DNA of 64,000 bases from Ctena decussata (lineage: Eukaryota > Mollusca > Bivalvia > Lucinida > Lucinidae): contig OZ022511.1 in assembly GCA_963989385.1 (NCBI GenBank), positions 8,246,001 through 8,310,000 of the forward strand, in the 5' to 3' direction. Positions 32,686-43,675 of the stretch are shown piece by piece. The number at the start of each line of letters is the position of its first letter. The stretch's first letter is position 1. The notes under the pieces are model-generated. The model saw only the letters and a list, made by a program, of their open reading frames with translations, searched no databases and had not been told where the DNA came from. Both the position numbers and the translations under genes were made by a program.

Positions 32686-33600
32686 CGCACCTGCTTGAGC
32701 AAGGTGCGATGAAGGATTTCACTTTTCCGTCTGTCCGTCTGTTAGTCATTCCGAACGACTGTCCATCCGTATGTTCGTCCGTCAACAATTACGTTGACCC
32801 TAGAGTTTAAGTCCATTTCTTGCAAACTATTATACCTACAATTATCAAACTTGGCATAAAGCTTCTTCTTAGACTATTCCCGGGGGCTGTTGCTCTTAGT
32901 TTCATCCTTGACCTTTTTTTCATGCCCTGCTGACTTCGTAAAATTTTATGTTCAAAATTACGTCAACCCTAGCGTTGATCCTAGCGTTTAGGTCCATTTC
33001 TCGCAAACCATGATACCTACAATCATCATACATGTACCTGGCATAAAGCTTCATCTTAGAATATTCTCTTATTTATATCCTTGACCTATATTTTATGCTC
33101 TGGTGACTTCGTAAAATTTTATATTCAAAAATACGTCAAACCTAGCGTTGACCCTAGCGTTGACCCTGGCGTTTAAGTCCTTTTCTTGCAAAATATGATA
33201 CCTACAATCATCCAACATGGCATAAACCTTCTTCTAGGAACGTTCTCAAGGGCTGTTGCTCATATTTTAACTCATGACCAATATTTCATGGGCTGCTGAC
33301 TTGTTTAATTTTATATTCAAAATTACTTTGACCCTAGCGTTTAAGTCCATTTCTCACAAATTATGATACCTAGAATCATCAAACCTGGCATCAAGTTCTT
33401 CCTGGATATCTCGAGGGCTGTTGCAATTAATTTTACCCTTGACATATATTTCATGGTCTGTTCAATTTTTCAATTTTACATCTAAAATTCTGTCGACCCT
33501 AGCGTTTTAGTCCTTTTGTCTCAAAGTATGATACCTACGGTCATGACACCAGGCATAAAGTTTCTTCTTAAGATGAGGGAAAATGCAGTTATTCCCACCA
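32686..33600 (+). repeat. Hairpin-headed element with about 180-bp array
   Basis: The head hairpin CGCACCTGC-TTGAGCA-AGGTGCG (32690-32712) is followed by TCCGTCTGTCCGTCTG. Four to five units follow (TTACGTTGACCCTAGCGTTT, AAGTCCATTTCTCGCAAAC, ATGATACCTACAATCATC, GGCATAAAGCTTCTTCTTAG), with TTGACC(C)TAGCG recurring at about 32793, 32972, 33149, 33329 and 33493. Confidence 0.75.
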
Positions 33601-33644
33601 AAATGTTAGTTTTGCATAGACGACCTTAACTCTTCCGTAGTTTA

Positions 33645-33786
33645 AGAAATAGATCAGCTCTAGCAGTAAATCATATCACGAGCGTAGCGCGCGAGTAAAA
33701 TATTTACTTTAAACTGATCGACGAACAGTGAATTATTTTTCAACCACTCAGTGATAGAGCTGAACTATTTCGATTCTAACTTCAAA
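33645..33786. repeat. Foldback MITE (TATCACGAGCGTAGCGCG centre)
   Basis: AAGAAATAGATCAGCTCTAG is mirrored by GATAGAGCTGAACTATTTC; the centre is TATCACGAGCGTAGCGCGCG. It ends ATTTCGATTCTAAC, the same end as the foldback at 56290-56460, and its centre resembles that of 63594-63709. Confidence 0.6.
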
Positions 33787-34208
33787 AACGCTGAAAAAAG
33801 TATTCTTCGCATTCAATTTCTCGCAACCATCCTGCCAGCGCGTTCATGCTCCCGCCACTATTCTTAAGTGTATTTATGGTAAATTTAGACTTTATGGCGT
33901 ATTTAGAAAGAAAATGAGACGTTACCCCGTCTAACGTCTCAAAACGTTACAAAATTACGTCAGTAAGTGCCAGTGGCATCAGCAATTACACTCACGCGCT
34001 CCGAAACAGTGAATTGTTGCTGAATAAAACACGAAAACTTTCCACTGTTTCAATGGCGCACTGTGTTAGAATATAAATTTTAAGTGTGTCTCTGCTTTCT
34101 ATTTCTTCCGTTTTTACATTCATCAAATTACCCGAAGACATTTTTGAATTCTTAAGAAGACACAGTGGATTCTCATGCACTATCTTTTTTTCCACATATA
34201 TGTTACAG

Positions 34209-34988
34209 GGTCTTTGTCGGAAAGTGCTGTGCCCTTTTGGAACAGCTCCGTTTTATGGTAGATGTAAACAGCTGGTATCACAGATAAATGGATTGGCTAT
34301 TAGCGTACAGTATTACCTTGATGTAATATGGAGTCTAGAAGGTCAATTTACAGATTATGGATATTACATTTACACGCAATTTTTAGAGTTATTGGATTTA
34401 AACTCAGACTGTAATGTTTGTCGAAAGATGATTGATATGACGGAAGGAAACGAATCAACGTCGGACCTTATTCTCGTCGTTACTGTTAAATTCAGTGCCA
34501 AGTGTGAATACGGTTTGGCCCTGAAACAATTGTCGAATATGCGTGGTAAAGTTTTCGACATACATATCAATGGTGCATCTGTTCTAACTTTATTCGTTCG
34601 ATCTGATGAACAACCCATCTCATTGATAAAGCAAGGAGGTTTCAAAACAATATATCTTCACAGTTTGTCCTGTTCACCACATTACGCATTACTGTTTGAA
34701 GACATGACATGTCCACGCTTGGAGTTAAACTATACCGAGCATAAACTGTTTTCCCAAACAAAGCTTAGAGAGAAACAAATATTCGCCTCATTCTTTATGA
34801 TCAATGGAACACAGCAGAACGTGTCACGTGTATCTGTTTGCCTGGAAAAATATTTTTCTGTGATGTCATTAAATCGCGCTCATCCCTCTGATGGGAAAAT
34901 GACTCTTCAAATACTAGCAGCTCTAGTTCTGGTTCTCACTGCAAACGATATATCCTGTTCGTTATTAAGTTTCACATCTTTACCTTAA
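34209..34988 (+). CDS. Exon 2 (3' terminal exon) of the cysteine-rich glycoprotein gene
   Basis: 259 codons from the TTACAG acceptor to TAA at 34986-34988. It opens with GLCRKVLCPFGTAPFYGRCK, a cysteine-paired start also common in molluscan surface-receptor ectodomains, and continues with a mixed domain containing more cysteines (CNVCRKM, KCEYG, SLSCSP, DMTCPR, SVCLEK). N-glycosylation sequons: NES, NYT, NGT, NVS. The C-terminus PSDGK followed by LQILAALVLVLTA and a short tail fits a GPI-attachment signal or one membrane anchor. Because the paralogue at 2005-2336 also terminates at this point, I treat it as the true end. A 7TM region in further exons would be an alternative if an unseen donor is used. 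Function unknown. Confidence 0.7.
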   Translation, partial: GLCRKVLCPFGTAPFYGRCKQLVSQINGLAISVQYYLDVIWSLEGQFTDYGYYIYTQFLELLDLNSDCNVCRKMIDMTEGNESTSDLILVVTVKFSAKCEYGLALKQLSNMRGKVFDIHINGASVLTLFVRSDEQPISLIKQGGFKTIYLHSLSCSPHYALLFEDMTCPRLELNYTEHKLFSQTKLREKQIFASFFMINGTQQNVSRVSVCLEKYFSVMSLNRAHPSDGKMTLQILAALVLVLTANDISCSLLSFTSLP

Positions 34989-35185
34989 ACCTTTATGCCC
35001 AGGATGTTGTTCCATTTTGTTTTGTATGGGTTCATTTCCAATATGAGAGATGCCTGGATCGATTCTTCGATAATGCCATATTTAATAGAAACGGTGTAGA
35101 TTTGGCTCAGACGTCGCGTTTTGGGGCGTCTAATCTGGGTCTACACTGTTTGTAAATGTCCCTTTAATGGGACCTTACGAGGGTC
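34989..35185. other. 3' flank shared with the paralogue at 2.3-2.5 kb
   Basis: Alignable with 2337-2500 apart from an extra segment at 35013-35060. Contains the hairpin repeat at 35108-35132. Confidence 0.6.
35101..35160 (+). repeat. Hairpin repeat family (CAGACGCCGC), copy 3
   Basis: CAGACGTCGCGTTTTGGGGCGTCT followed by AATCTGGGTCTACACTG; positional equivalent of the copy at 2415. Confidence 0.75.
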
Positions 35186-37431
35186 ATCCAACAAAGAGTG
35201 GGATTATTTGTGACTGTATATGTTTTTCATATCGAAAATATGATCAACGTGTGGCATATCTTATAGCGCATACAACTAACTATCCCAGATTTTTATCCAA
35301 CTAGATTTCTTGTTGCCTAGCAGCGACAGAAGGCAAGGGAAAAGCTCCTGGCCAGGTTTGTAAAAATGGTCGCCATGGTTACTGGAGTCCTTTTATTTAT
35401 TCCCAAAATACTTATTTTTATACCTTACTACGTTTAAATCATACTTTGTGAAAATAACTCATTTTAGACTGAAATTGTCGAAAAAGCTAGTAATTTTAAT
35501 AAAAAAGTTGCAAGACTTGAGCATTATAATTGGGGGTGGGGTGAGATAGGTGCTATAAATTGAAAGTTAATTCATTTATTGGTAAGCACTTGACTCCAAA
35601 CGGTGAAGTACACCATAAATGCACATGTTGAAGAAACTCACGGTTTATGTGCTTTGTGTTGCCTAGCTACAGAAAAGCGTGCATGTGATTAAAGTCATAA
35701 TACTGGGTGTTAAGAAAGTTCGTAGACATAATTTAAACTTACACTGAAAGCTTAATAAAGGTATAATTTTGGCAAAACTTTGATAGTGTGATAGAGGAAG
35801 CTCTACCAAAGTTATGCAATATATAAATTCTTTGTTGATTTAAAAATGATAAGAAACTCTGAATTGCCATGGACACACCCTATACAGGGCTGACTAATGG
35901 TGAAGGCAAAATTTTGATTTGCATTAGAGATCAGCATCTTTAGGGCTTGGTGTTCCAAAATTAATAGAAATATTTAAGATGTAAAAGTACTGGTATTGCA
36001 GGAAATATTTTCGGGAGTTTTCATTTAGTTTTTATTATTTTCCGACGGTTTGCTACGGAATTTCTGACTAAATTGAAAGGGTACCCCCATTCTCAATTGA
36101 AGCTTTAAATTTTAGGGGGTAGGGATAGAATCTATATCAGTATTTGTAAACACAGAGGCATTTTGCAGATTTTTTAGGCTCTTGTTATCAGTTTTGTTAT
36201 CACATCGTGCATAAAAATTTGATCAGAATTTTGTTTTTATTTTTTTTTCTGCAAAATCACTCTTAACAAATTACTCTTTAGATTTAACTTCAGATTCATT
36301 TTTCATTGAATTTTGCACTAAAACCTGGTTGTTTTGAAACAAAGTAGGTACAATTATGACATTGTTTAGGAAACTCTTGAAATACTTTCTACTGGGGTAG
36401 AGACCCTTTGTAATTAGCAAATTTTCCTGTCATTTAGATGCATTATTGAAGTAAAAATGCCATTTTATCAACACATTTGTATAATTTGACTTTTTGGTGG
36501 CAGAATTTCAAATATATAATAATTTACAGACACACCATGAATATATCGAAATTTTATTCTTGTCTCCCTTCCCTCTAAGACCCACTCCATGATAAAAATG
36601 ATTTTATGTCAACAGTGGATTTCAAGTTTCATTTCAGATGTTAATTCATTAACCCCACCCCCTTTGCAAAATATTGATGCCTCATCTGCTTTTCCATGTC
36701 AATGAATTATCTGTCAAAATGTTCATGTTGTCTATGATTCCTTACAGGCTGTAACTAATGAAATACAGTTTGGCTTAGTCTCTATCATATAAGTTAGTTT
36801 TAAAATGATAATTCATTGAGGGATAAGAATAGATAACAGTTTAATATGGCACACCTATATGCATAAAATCCATAATAAATAGCACACCACTTTGACACCT
36901 TCGTAATGAACTGCTAAATATATTTCGGTAAAAGGCGCTTGTAAAACTTGTTACATTGTGGGTCCTTTAATATTGAATAGTTCTTGAACCTTGTAAAGTT
37001 TTAAGATTTAATGAATGTAATTTTTCAGTTATAAGCAATATTGTGATGTCTTCGAACTTTCTTAACACCCTGTAGACTGGTTGCTAGGCAGGCATTCGGC
37101 AGTCGGCTAATGTATAGTACAAATGGTATAACCAAATTAAAGTGTAATGCAAACAAACACAGAAAATGTCAAAATATGCTCGGATACCACTATTTGGACC
37201 AATGCCAGACCTCACTTCCTGCCTGTGTGGTTTTATTATGAAGCAAATCCCGGCCAAGGACTTAGCTGGTGCCCTGCATTTCGAACCATAGCCGAATAAA
37301 TAATTGTCAAAATTTAATGAAACATGTACTACCTAGCGGATAGATTTTGACCTTGCAAATAAAGGTAAAATTTTCAAGTAATGAGGTGGGATTTGTAAAA
37401 GATATCAGACAAGTCCCACTCTTTATTGGAT
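35186..37431. mobile_element. 2.25-kb inverted-repeat element in the gene's 3' flank
   Basis: The 18-bp ends ATCCAACAAAGAGTGGGA (35186-35203) and TCCCACTCTTTATTGGAT (37414-37431) are inverted with one difference. Comparison with the paralogue flank (2470-2530), where TGGGTATTA follows without the insert, supports an insertion. No reading frame of note in 2.2 kb. A second element lies inside at 35703-37072. Confidence 0.7.
35703..37072. mobile_element. Mariner-like element, 1370 bp, degenerate, nested
   Basis: The left end CTGGGTGTTAAGAAAGTTCG and the right end (reverse complement CAGGGTGTTAAGAAAGTTCG) are inverted with one to two differences, each bordered by TA (35701-35702 and 37073-37074). 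Size and TA target fit Tc1/mariner. No transposase frame survives in any reading frame, so it is either very decayed or a nonautonomous derivative. Confidence 0.75.
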
Positions 37432-38880
37432 AAATGGGTATTATTGCTTAATTATCGGTGGCACATGCAACGGTCTCCATAACTCTGGGTTCCATGAGTT
37501 TGTTTTGTCCCTTGTCATATTTTATACTGCCAAAAAGCAGTAACGAGAAATATTAATCTGTGTGACCGACCCTTGTTGAAATTATTTTTAAGATCTTGTA
37601 TCATATGTCCTGCTTACATGTTAGGTTTAGATTCAAGTCGTCTGTAGTCTGTACTTGACATGGCTATATGTCAGTACTGAAGTGTAGGTTTTAGTATTTG
37701 TAGCCAGTAATGACACCTATTTTGTCATTTATTTATATATTCTAGTTTCTACAACTGACAATGCCATTTTTAAGAAAAAGGATTTTCAGTAAATGTTTGT
37801 AATTATGTTGGTATATGCACTGTAAAATTGTTTCCAAGTGTTTGTGCTTACAATTAATTTTGTTTTATACGTTTTTATGCTCAGTGGCAGTGATATACAG
37901 CAGGTCCCCTACCCAATATTCTGAGAAGTCTGTGGACTTGGAACTTGACAGTGAACACGGGAAAAAGGCTCTTGACTGATGAAGAGTTCTTGATGGGCCA
38001 AAGCAGCAACATACTGCAGTATCAGTCGTCGTATATCTTCCAATTTTGACGAAAGAATAACTAATTACCTTGAAACTAACCATCTCCTTCAAAAATGAAC
38101 TACAGGCATGTGTCTACACAAAATTTTGAGGAACTCAAAACTACTCAAAAAATTTAGGAGCGCTATGACTCGCATGGATTCGTCTGTCGTATTGATTCGT
38201 ATGCAAGCGTATACCGTTCGTTTTCTAAACACTAGCGTGTGAAAACTTCAAAATCGTGTTTACTTTGGGGTATATCAAATTAAACAGTGTAAATGCAGAG
38301 CAGACGGTATAAGTTTTCTGTGGTTTTCTGTAAATGTTATTTTTTCTTACTTTCTTTTCTTTTTCTTTTATTTTCAAACGCAGTAAGGCAGATTTACCAT
38401 GACTGGGCACATAAATACTGTTTGATCCATATTTAAACAAATTAAGTGATTTTTTGCACTTGATTTGGTACAGCAGGTACGGTAAGCCAGGATATTTGTT
38501 TGTTTGTTTTATACAGGAAGCTTTAAAAGTTGTATCTGTCTATCTGTCTACCTGTTATATGTCCGTCTGTCTTTCTGTATGCGAGATGCGAGTCCTTTCG
38601 CTACTTTTTGTGCGTGTGGGTGGGAGTGGGGGTGGAGATACTTATGTAGTTTGTGCACCTCCTCTCTCAGTTTTCAGTGAGTCCGTTTTAAGCTTTCTAT
38701 ATATGTTGTGAACATACATGGGATTTTGATGGAGATAAAATCGTTTGACAGATTTTGGTCTTTTGGGCCTTAGTCACTTAAGTTATTTTATTCATCTATT
38801 ATTTTTCTGCGTCTTATCTGATTATGTACCTCCTGCCAGTGTCCTTATTATGAGACGCTAGGCATGAATTGGTTTAAAAT
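37432..38880. other. No gene seen
   Basis: Resumes paralogue flank similarity for about 40 bp, then AT-rich DNA. A CTGTCTATCTGTCTACCTGT simple patch lies near 38535-38575. Confidence 0.45.
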
Positions 38881-39118
38881 GAGCCGCGACACGAGAAACC
38901 AACAATGTGCCGGTTGTTCACCCAGTGCAGATTCAGATCAGCCTGGATATCCGCCTGGTCCGCTTAAACTTTTCGCCAAGCGCTTAAAGGGTAACTAAGG
39001 GTCTAAACTACCTTCATGCAACCAGCGAAGGCTCTGATCAGACTGGGCAGATGCCCAGGCTGATCTAAGTCTGCGCTGGTCGCACAACCACTTTGTTGGT
39101 TTTCTCGTGTCGCGGCTC
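38881..39118. mobile_element. Foldback MITE, GAGCCGCGACACG family
   Basis: GAGCCGCGACACGAGAAACC at the left and GTTTTCTCGTGTCGCGGCTC at the right; AAAT on both sides, the same target word as at 14150. Confidence 0.9.
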
Positions 39119-39299
39119 AAATGCTTTTGTTTCGTTCGGACAGCTGACCAAAGTTAATACCTTCGTAACGAAGTTCATATCTTACTATAAAAACATCGCC
39201 AGATAACAATATTAGGATGTTTCTTGAAAGTATTCTTTGTTCGTAGATCGTGGATGACCATTTTAATCCATCCAAGACCAGGACACTGGCAAACGGTGA

Positions 39300-39360
39300 A
39301 AGCTCAGATCAGACGCAGCAATACGCGGCGTCTGATTAGGGTCTTTACTATTTGCACAAG
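39300..39360 (+). repeat. Hairpin repeat family (CAGACGCCGC), copy 4
   Basis: CAGACGCAGCAATACGCGGCGTCTG followed by ATTAGGGTCTTTACTATTTG. Confidence 0.7.
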
Positions 39361-39590
39361 GCAAAAGTGGTATTTCACCATAAAATAATATGAAAATGGT
39401 ACACATAAACTAAATCAGGGTCTCCTTAATTGACAAAGAGACGCACCCATTTGATAAGGAGAGAATAATTTCCTGGTAATCCATGGGTTAAATGTTGGCT
39501 TAAGATAAGCCAGAGTAGCTTCGTACCCAGTGCATCTCATAGAACCCCAGTACGTTTCAGTGATGCCTGTCCTTTGCATGAGTCAGCTCT

Positions 39591-40370
39591 TTGAATTTCC
39601 AATCTGGCCTCAGAGTCCTTACGTTGCAGGTTCCAGTTGAGATGTTCTTCTCACCTCCGATGGTTTTCTCGATCTCTTTTACACCAATTTGCGCTACTCA
39701 TTGGTCTAAGGGACTACACATGGACACAGACACCATGATTACCACTAACAATACAGTAGTAACTGATGCAGCCAGTGAGGTACTAGGGAAGGAACGTCTT
39801 AGAAAAAAGAAAGCTCTGGGTTACAGAAATATTCTCGAACTATGTGCTGAGAAGAGAGCTTTGAAGAAGAGGCGATATAAAGCAGAAGGATAAAGGAAGA
39901 AAAAAGAAGGTAACAGGAGGGTTAGAAGGCGCTGAAGAAAGCGAAGGAGGACTTGATAGGCGTGCAGTTCGACGAGATCGAAACTTTTCAGGACAAAAAC
40001 AACAGCAAGAAAGCATATCAGCTGGTGAAGGACTAACTTCAGTAAAAACAAGGATAGACCCACAACTATCCAGAGCACGTCCGGGAAATGTCTCAGAGAA
40101 GAATAAGAGATTCGCAGCAAATAGACAGGATATGCTCAGAACTATGAAACCATCAGACCTATGCTGACAAAGCAGTACTGGACTGCAGTCAGCCACCAGA
40201 AGAAATTCTACCACCGTTCTTCATAGGGAGTTTATACAGTGTAATATACCAGAAGAACTTGTTCAAGCTGGAGGGCAGACCATGATTGATGTTCTGACAG
40301 CGATTTGTAACAGGATCTGAAGACAAGAAGAATGGCCTACCTCATGGACTTAGTCGCCGATTATGAGGGG
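39591..40370 (+). pseudogene. Degraded LINE reverse transcriptase, N-terminal part
   Basis: Fragments in shifting frames match the pre-RT region of a molluscan and cnidarian APE-type non-LTR element: NNTVVTDAASEVLGKERLRK, RNILELCAEKRALKKRRY(K/E)AEG, then NNSKKAYQLVKD, AVLDCSQPPEE, and ELVQAGGQTMIDVLTAICNR followed by EEWPT. Multiple frameshifts and stops; RT catalytic motifs are not reached. The similar-length minus-strand frames at 39821-40214 are its antisense shadow. Confidence 0.65.
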
Positions 40371-40607
40371 TGATCATCAAACCTCAGACCTAACTGTCCC
40401 AGTATATAGAGTTTTTACGGTACATTTCAATGCACTTTTTCATATGTTTACCCATCAAATGGTACTATTTTGCAAAAATTACAAGCGTTTTCAGCGACGT
40501 TAAACCAGATGTCATCCAGTTCACAGAATATATTGACGCAATTTTTTGATGTTGTCCAATCATCTCATCTTGTAACAGTAATGATTGTAACACTGAGAAG
40601 AGAACAT

Positions 40608-40695
40608 CCCAAACGGGCACACATCGCTAAATCAACATTGAATCATTGTTGATTCATCGTCATGACGTTAAATCTAGCTTGATTCAATGTGAGTA
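40608..40695. repeat. AATCAACATTGATT-type repeat, copy 1
   Basis: Short palindromic words AATCAACATTGAATCA and ATTGTTGATTCATCGTCATG, related to 53190-53275 and 59565-59695. Such TTGATTCAACGTTGAATCAA cores are typical of small foldback MITEs in invertebrates. Confidence 0.6.
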
Positions 40696-41113
40696 AACGC
40701 TGTTGGCTACTCGGCTTAGGGACTATGTGCCTGACGATCAGAGTCTTCCCTGCTTGCACTGGCCTTTATCACATTTTCAGAGACAATCTTTTTTATTCTA
40801 TTCTACGGGCGATATGGAAATACGTTTTATTTTTCTGTTGGGCGGAGTTATCATTTGTATCAGGGATGCTTCGGTGATAGCACACGATTATATGTCGGAG
40901 TCGGACTCATTTAATTACAACATAAGGGACTGTAAAGGTATGACACTGATTTATTTAGCTGTCGAAAGCATCATATTACTGTAAGTAACCTTAAATTGTA
41001 GGGTGCCCCAGTAGCTCAGTACGTTAAAGGCTGACCTGTTGATATAGCGGTTCCGGGTTAGAGACACGCTGGAGGCGGAAATCTCTCCAGCCGTAATATA
41101 AGGATCTGTCATG

Positions 41114-41231
41114 GGTGTGAGGTGTGGATAGAAAAATCCGTCACGAGGGTCACTGTTCAGCATCACGAGGCTTGCCGAGTGATGCCGAACAGTGATCCCG
41201 AGTGACGGATTTTTCTATCCGCTCATCACAC
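41114..41231. repeat. Foldback with about 53-bp arms
   Basis: GGTGTGAGGTGTGGATAGAA, AAATCCGTCACGAGGGTCAC and TGTTCAGCATCAC are mirrored by GTGATGCCGAACAGTGATCC, CGAGTGACGGATTTTTCTAT and CCGCTCATCACACC around the loop GAGGCTTGCCGA. About 90 per cent paired. Confidence 0.85.
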
Positions 41232-41245
41232 CAATGATAGATACT

Positions 41246-41600
41246 TTTTCTTGCACACCACGTATTGTTTCAACTTCAGAACCTCTTAAAATGCGTAAAA
41301 CTAGTGCTTGAGAGGTTTCAATTTGATTTTGAAACAAGGCGTCGCCTTCAACGACCGTCATTCGGCTCTTTACGTCAACGACTGGCGTGCATAAACTGAC
41401 GTCATTTTAACCGTCTTCGTGACGTCATCATCTAAAATGCCAACTTCACTTGACTACGCAGGTACGTGAGCTCCTATACAACCAATGCATTGACAGCTCG
41501 TGATTTTTTTCCCGTCCTGTGTCAGAACACCAGGGTAAGATGAGATTTTCTATCCCAGGTGAAAAGAATGGCATTGTCTATCCGGTGTGCAAGAAAGGTG
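41246..41600. mobile_element. Small inverted-repeat insertion (TTTCTTGCACACC)
   Basis: TTTCTTGCACACC (about 41248) and GGTGTGCAAGAAA (about 41582) are inverted ends. The interior holds two TGACGTCA octamers (41398 and 41420). Together with the foldback at 41114 it forms the cargo splitting the SINE. Confidence 0.55.
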
Positions 41601-41706
41601 GTTCCATAACATACAGCCTTTCACTGTCACCCTCTCGTCGTCCTGATATGACTCGAATACTGTTAAAAACGGACAAACAATCGCGTCATCCAACCATTCA
41701 TCTTTA

Positions 41707-43070
41707 ATGTATGGCCGCACCTCCTTATTTTTGGGTCATTTTTACTAAAGGTCAAGTGTATCTAATCGTCTGAATTAGTTAATTAGTTAAATATTTCAAA
41801 CAGCACCAAAACTATACAAATTTATAAGTCGCATAGATCTGAGGAAAGGAGAGCAGATCCATAGTTTTGAAGGCTTGGCGTATTACTGTACTGTCACCTG
41901 CCACGTATAAAAAACAACAACAACAAAAACAATTTAAATCTAAAACTTGGAATAACAGTGGGAATAACATGCTTCCCATGCAGAAATACTGCTTAAACTT
42001 TCTACATTACTGTATGGTAAGATATAACCATGTAACCATATTAACTTGTGTTACGTGTAGCAAAACTTTGATTCCTCTTTGCGCAATTTCAACATATCTT
42101 CAGGTAGTTCGCGGGGGAGGGGGTTGGGACAACCCTGAAGTAACCGCCGTCTGAAATTGGTTTGTGTTATTCTATTCATTTTATTAATCTATTTTTCTTG
42201 CTCTCGTTAACAGTACTGAAAATAATAATGCAATTCACAAAAAGAAATCAAGAGTTGTCTCTGCACAGATAGTTTTGAGCAAATAAATCTTAAGTTTAAA
42301 TCAATTTCCACTCATGTATTACATAGAAAACTATAAGCGTACTGTATTTGTCACCTGTTTGCGCAATGCCACAAAACCACTTAACCAGAAAACGCAAAGT
42401 ATACGTCAACGACGGCGACAATGTAGACGACGCCGGAAAAATAATATATTAACATGTACCTAGTTTTTGCTAGCTAGTAGCAGGCAAAAAACACACATGT
42501 TATCTGAATAAAAATAAATCCGCGCAGCTCTGAAATGCATCATCATGATGACTGTTCATCAAGAATCTGCCCATATGTTTATGATATATTGACAATAGTA
42601 GTAGAAAGCCAATAAAATGTAACCAGATGAGCACCACTTAACCCTATATGACCTTTTGCTAGTATCATAATTTCTCAATATGTGCAGAGTTTCTGGTCGC
42701 AGAATATAAATGTGACTTAGTTTCCCGGTAACGTATCTTGTAACGCATTGTTTTTATCAAATGGATTTCAGGGGGTCCAAGGGTGGTGGGTCGTAACATT
42801 AACCCTACTTGTGATTGCACACGACAATCACCGATCATAATAAAGAAAAGAAATGTGAAATTTGGCGCCAATTTTAGTTTAGATTTCATCTTCGAACAAG
42901 CTGAGGTGGAAGGAAAGTCCAAAACAATAATAAGTATCTTAAACATTAAAGTGCCAAGAACTTATTATTGTTGATGTACACATAGCACAGATCCAGGGGC
43001 CGTATTTATAAAACGACTTAAGTCGTTGCTATGCTGTTGCTAAGGCTGAATTCTATAAAGGAGATTCCCT
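41707..43070. other. No gene seen; CCGTATTTATAAAACGACTT repeat
   Basis: Unassigned DNA. At 42998-43035, GGGGCCGTATTTATAAAACG and the palindrome ACGACTTAAGTCGT form a recognisable dispersed-repeat terminus. Confidence 0.5.
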
Positions 43071-43116
43071 AAAACTATGAAATTTGCTCTGGAGGAGCAA
43101 ATTTCGATAGTTTTAT
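43071..43116. repeat. Hairpin (AAAACTATGAAATTTGCTC)
   Basis: AAAACTATGAAATTTGCTCC and GGAGCAAATTTCGATAGTTTT pair around a minimal loop. Confidence 0.75.
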
Positions 43117-43319
43117 GATGAGGTGAATCATGATAAGCGATCTCATTCAGGTCTATACTGTGTGCCCAACATCTTCTTAAATTCACAGTATGATGTAGCT
43201 TAGACAAAACGTTGACAAAACGCAGACCTAAATGTTGTCGTCTGCTTTTAAGGCGATTTCAGAGTTAATTCTTTAACCTTTTTTGACTAATCGACTTGTC
43301 CACCCGTATCGTTTAGAAA

Positions 43320-43640
43320 AACGTATTCATACCAAATTTAGTGCGACAGACGCGCGTTTCTGTATTTCACTTCTTCAGTGTCATTAAACCCCAAAAGTTA
43401 TACAGAAAAGAGATGATGGGCAGCTCTCGACAGGCAAGAAGCATCCCTCTCCGAGCCACACTTACTGTCACATTCCGCCGGACACATTAGCTGCAGACAT
43501 AGGTAGAATAATTTACACCATCTCAATTCCTGCGTCTCGAGAAAGGCGACAGATAAGGGCACCGGGAAAGAGATGTCCGATGCAGCAAGAACCCGCAAAT
43601 AGCTAAAACAACTATAAATGGAAGCCAAACTCAGCTAAGA
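43320..43640. repeat. 320-bp direct duplication, copy 1
   Basis: Nearly the same as 43860-44180: TAGTGCGACAGACGCGCGTT, TTATACAGAAAAGAGATGAT, GGGCAGCTCTCGACAGGC and CATCCCTCTCCGAGCCACAC. A reading frame on the minus strand (43398-43628) is present in copy 1 only, so it is probably not a gene. Confidence 0.85.
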
Positions 43641-43675
43641 TTCATGTCGCTATGACAAGTCAGTCATAGTTTTAG

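Larger units (their letters stand above)
31494..34208 (+). other. Intron of the glycoprotein gene (GT-AG, phase 0)
   Basis: Donor GTAAGA at 31494; acceptor TTTTTTTTCCACATATATGTTACAG ends at 34208. Both exons join in phase 0, giving ...FDELV then GLCRKVLCPFG. The intron contains the hydrophobic ORF at 31579-31893, a nested array element (32300-33600) and a foldback (33645-33786). Confidence 0.7.
40998..41706 (+). mobile_element. tRNA-derived SINE split by foldback insertions
   Basis: The SINE head GTGCCCCAGTAGCTCAGTAC ... GCGGTTCCGGGTTAGAGAC is at 41001-41065. The SINE tail CATACAGCCTTTCACTGTCA ... ATATGACTCGAATACTGTTA is at 41606-41706. Between them, at about 41105-41600, lie the foldbacks listed separately. 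The head carries a TAGCTCAGTA A-box-like word. Confidence 0.7.

Noticed and set aside
39821..40214. Minus-strand frames of 99 and 124 codons with many Leu/Ser/Phe
   Set aside because: Exact antisense of the LINE fragment read on the plus strand, where recognisable motifs lie.
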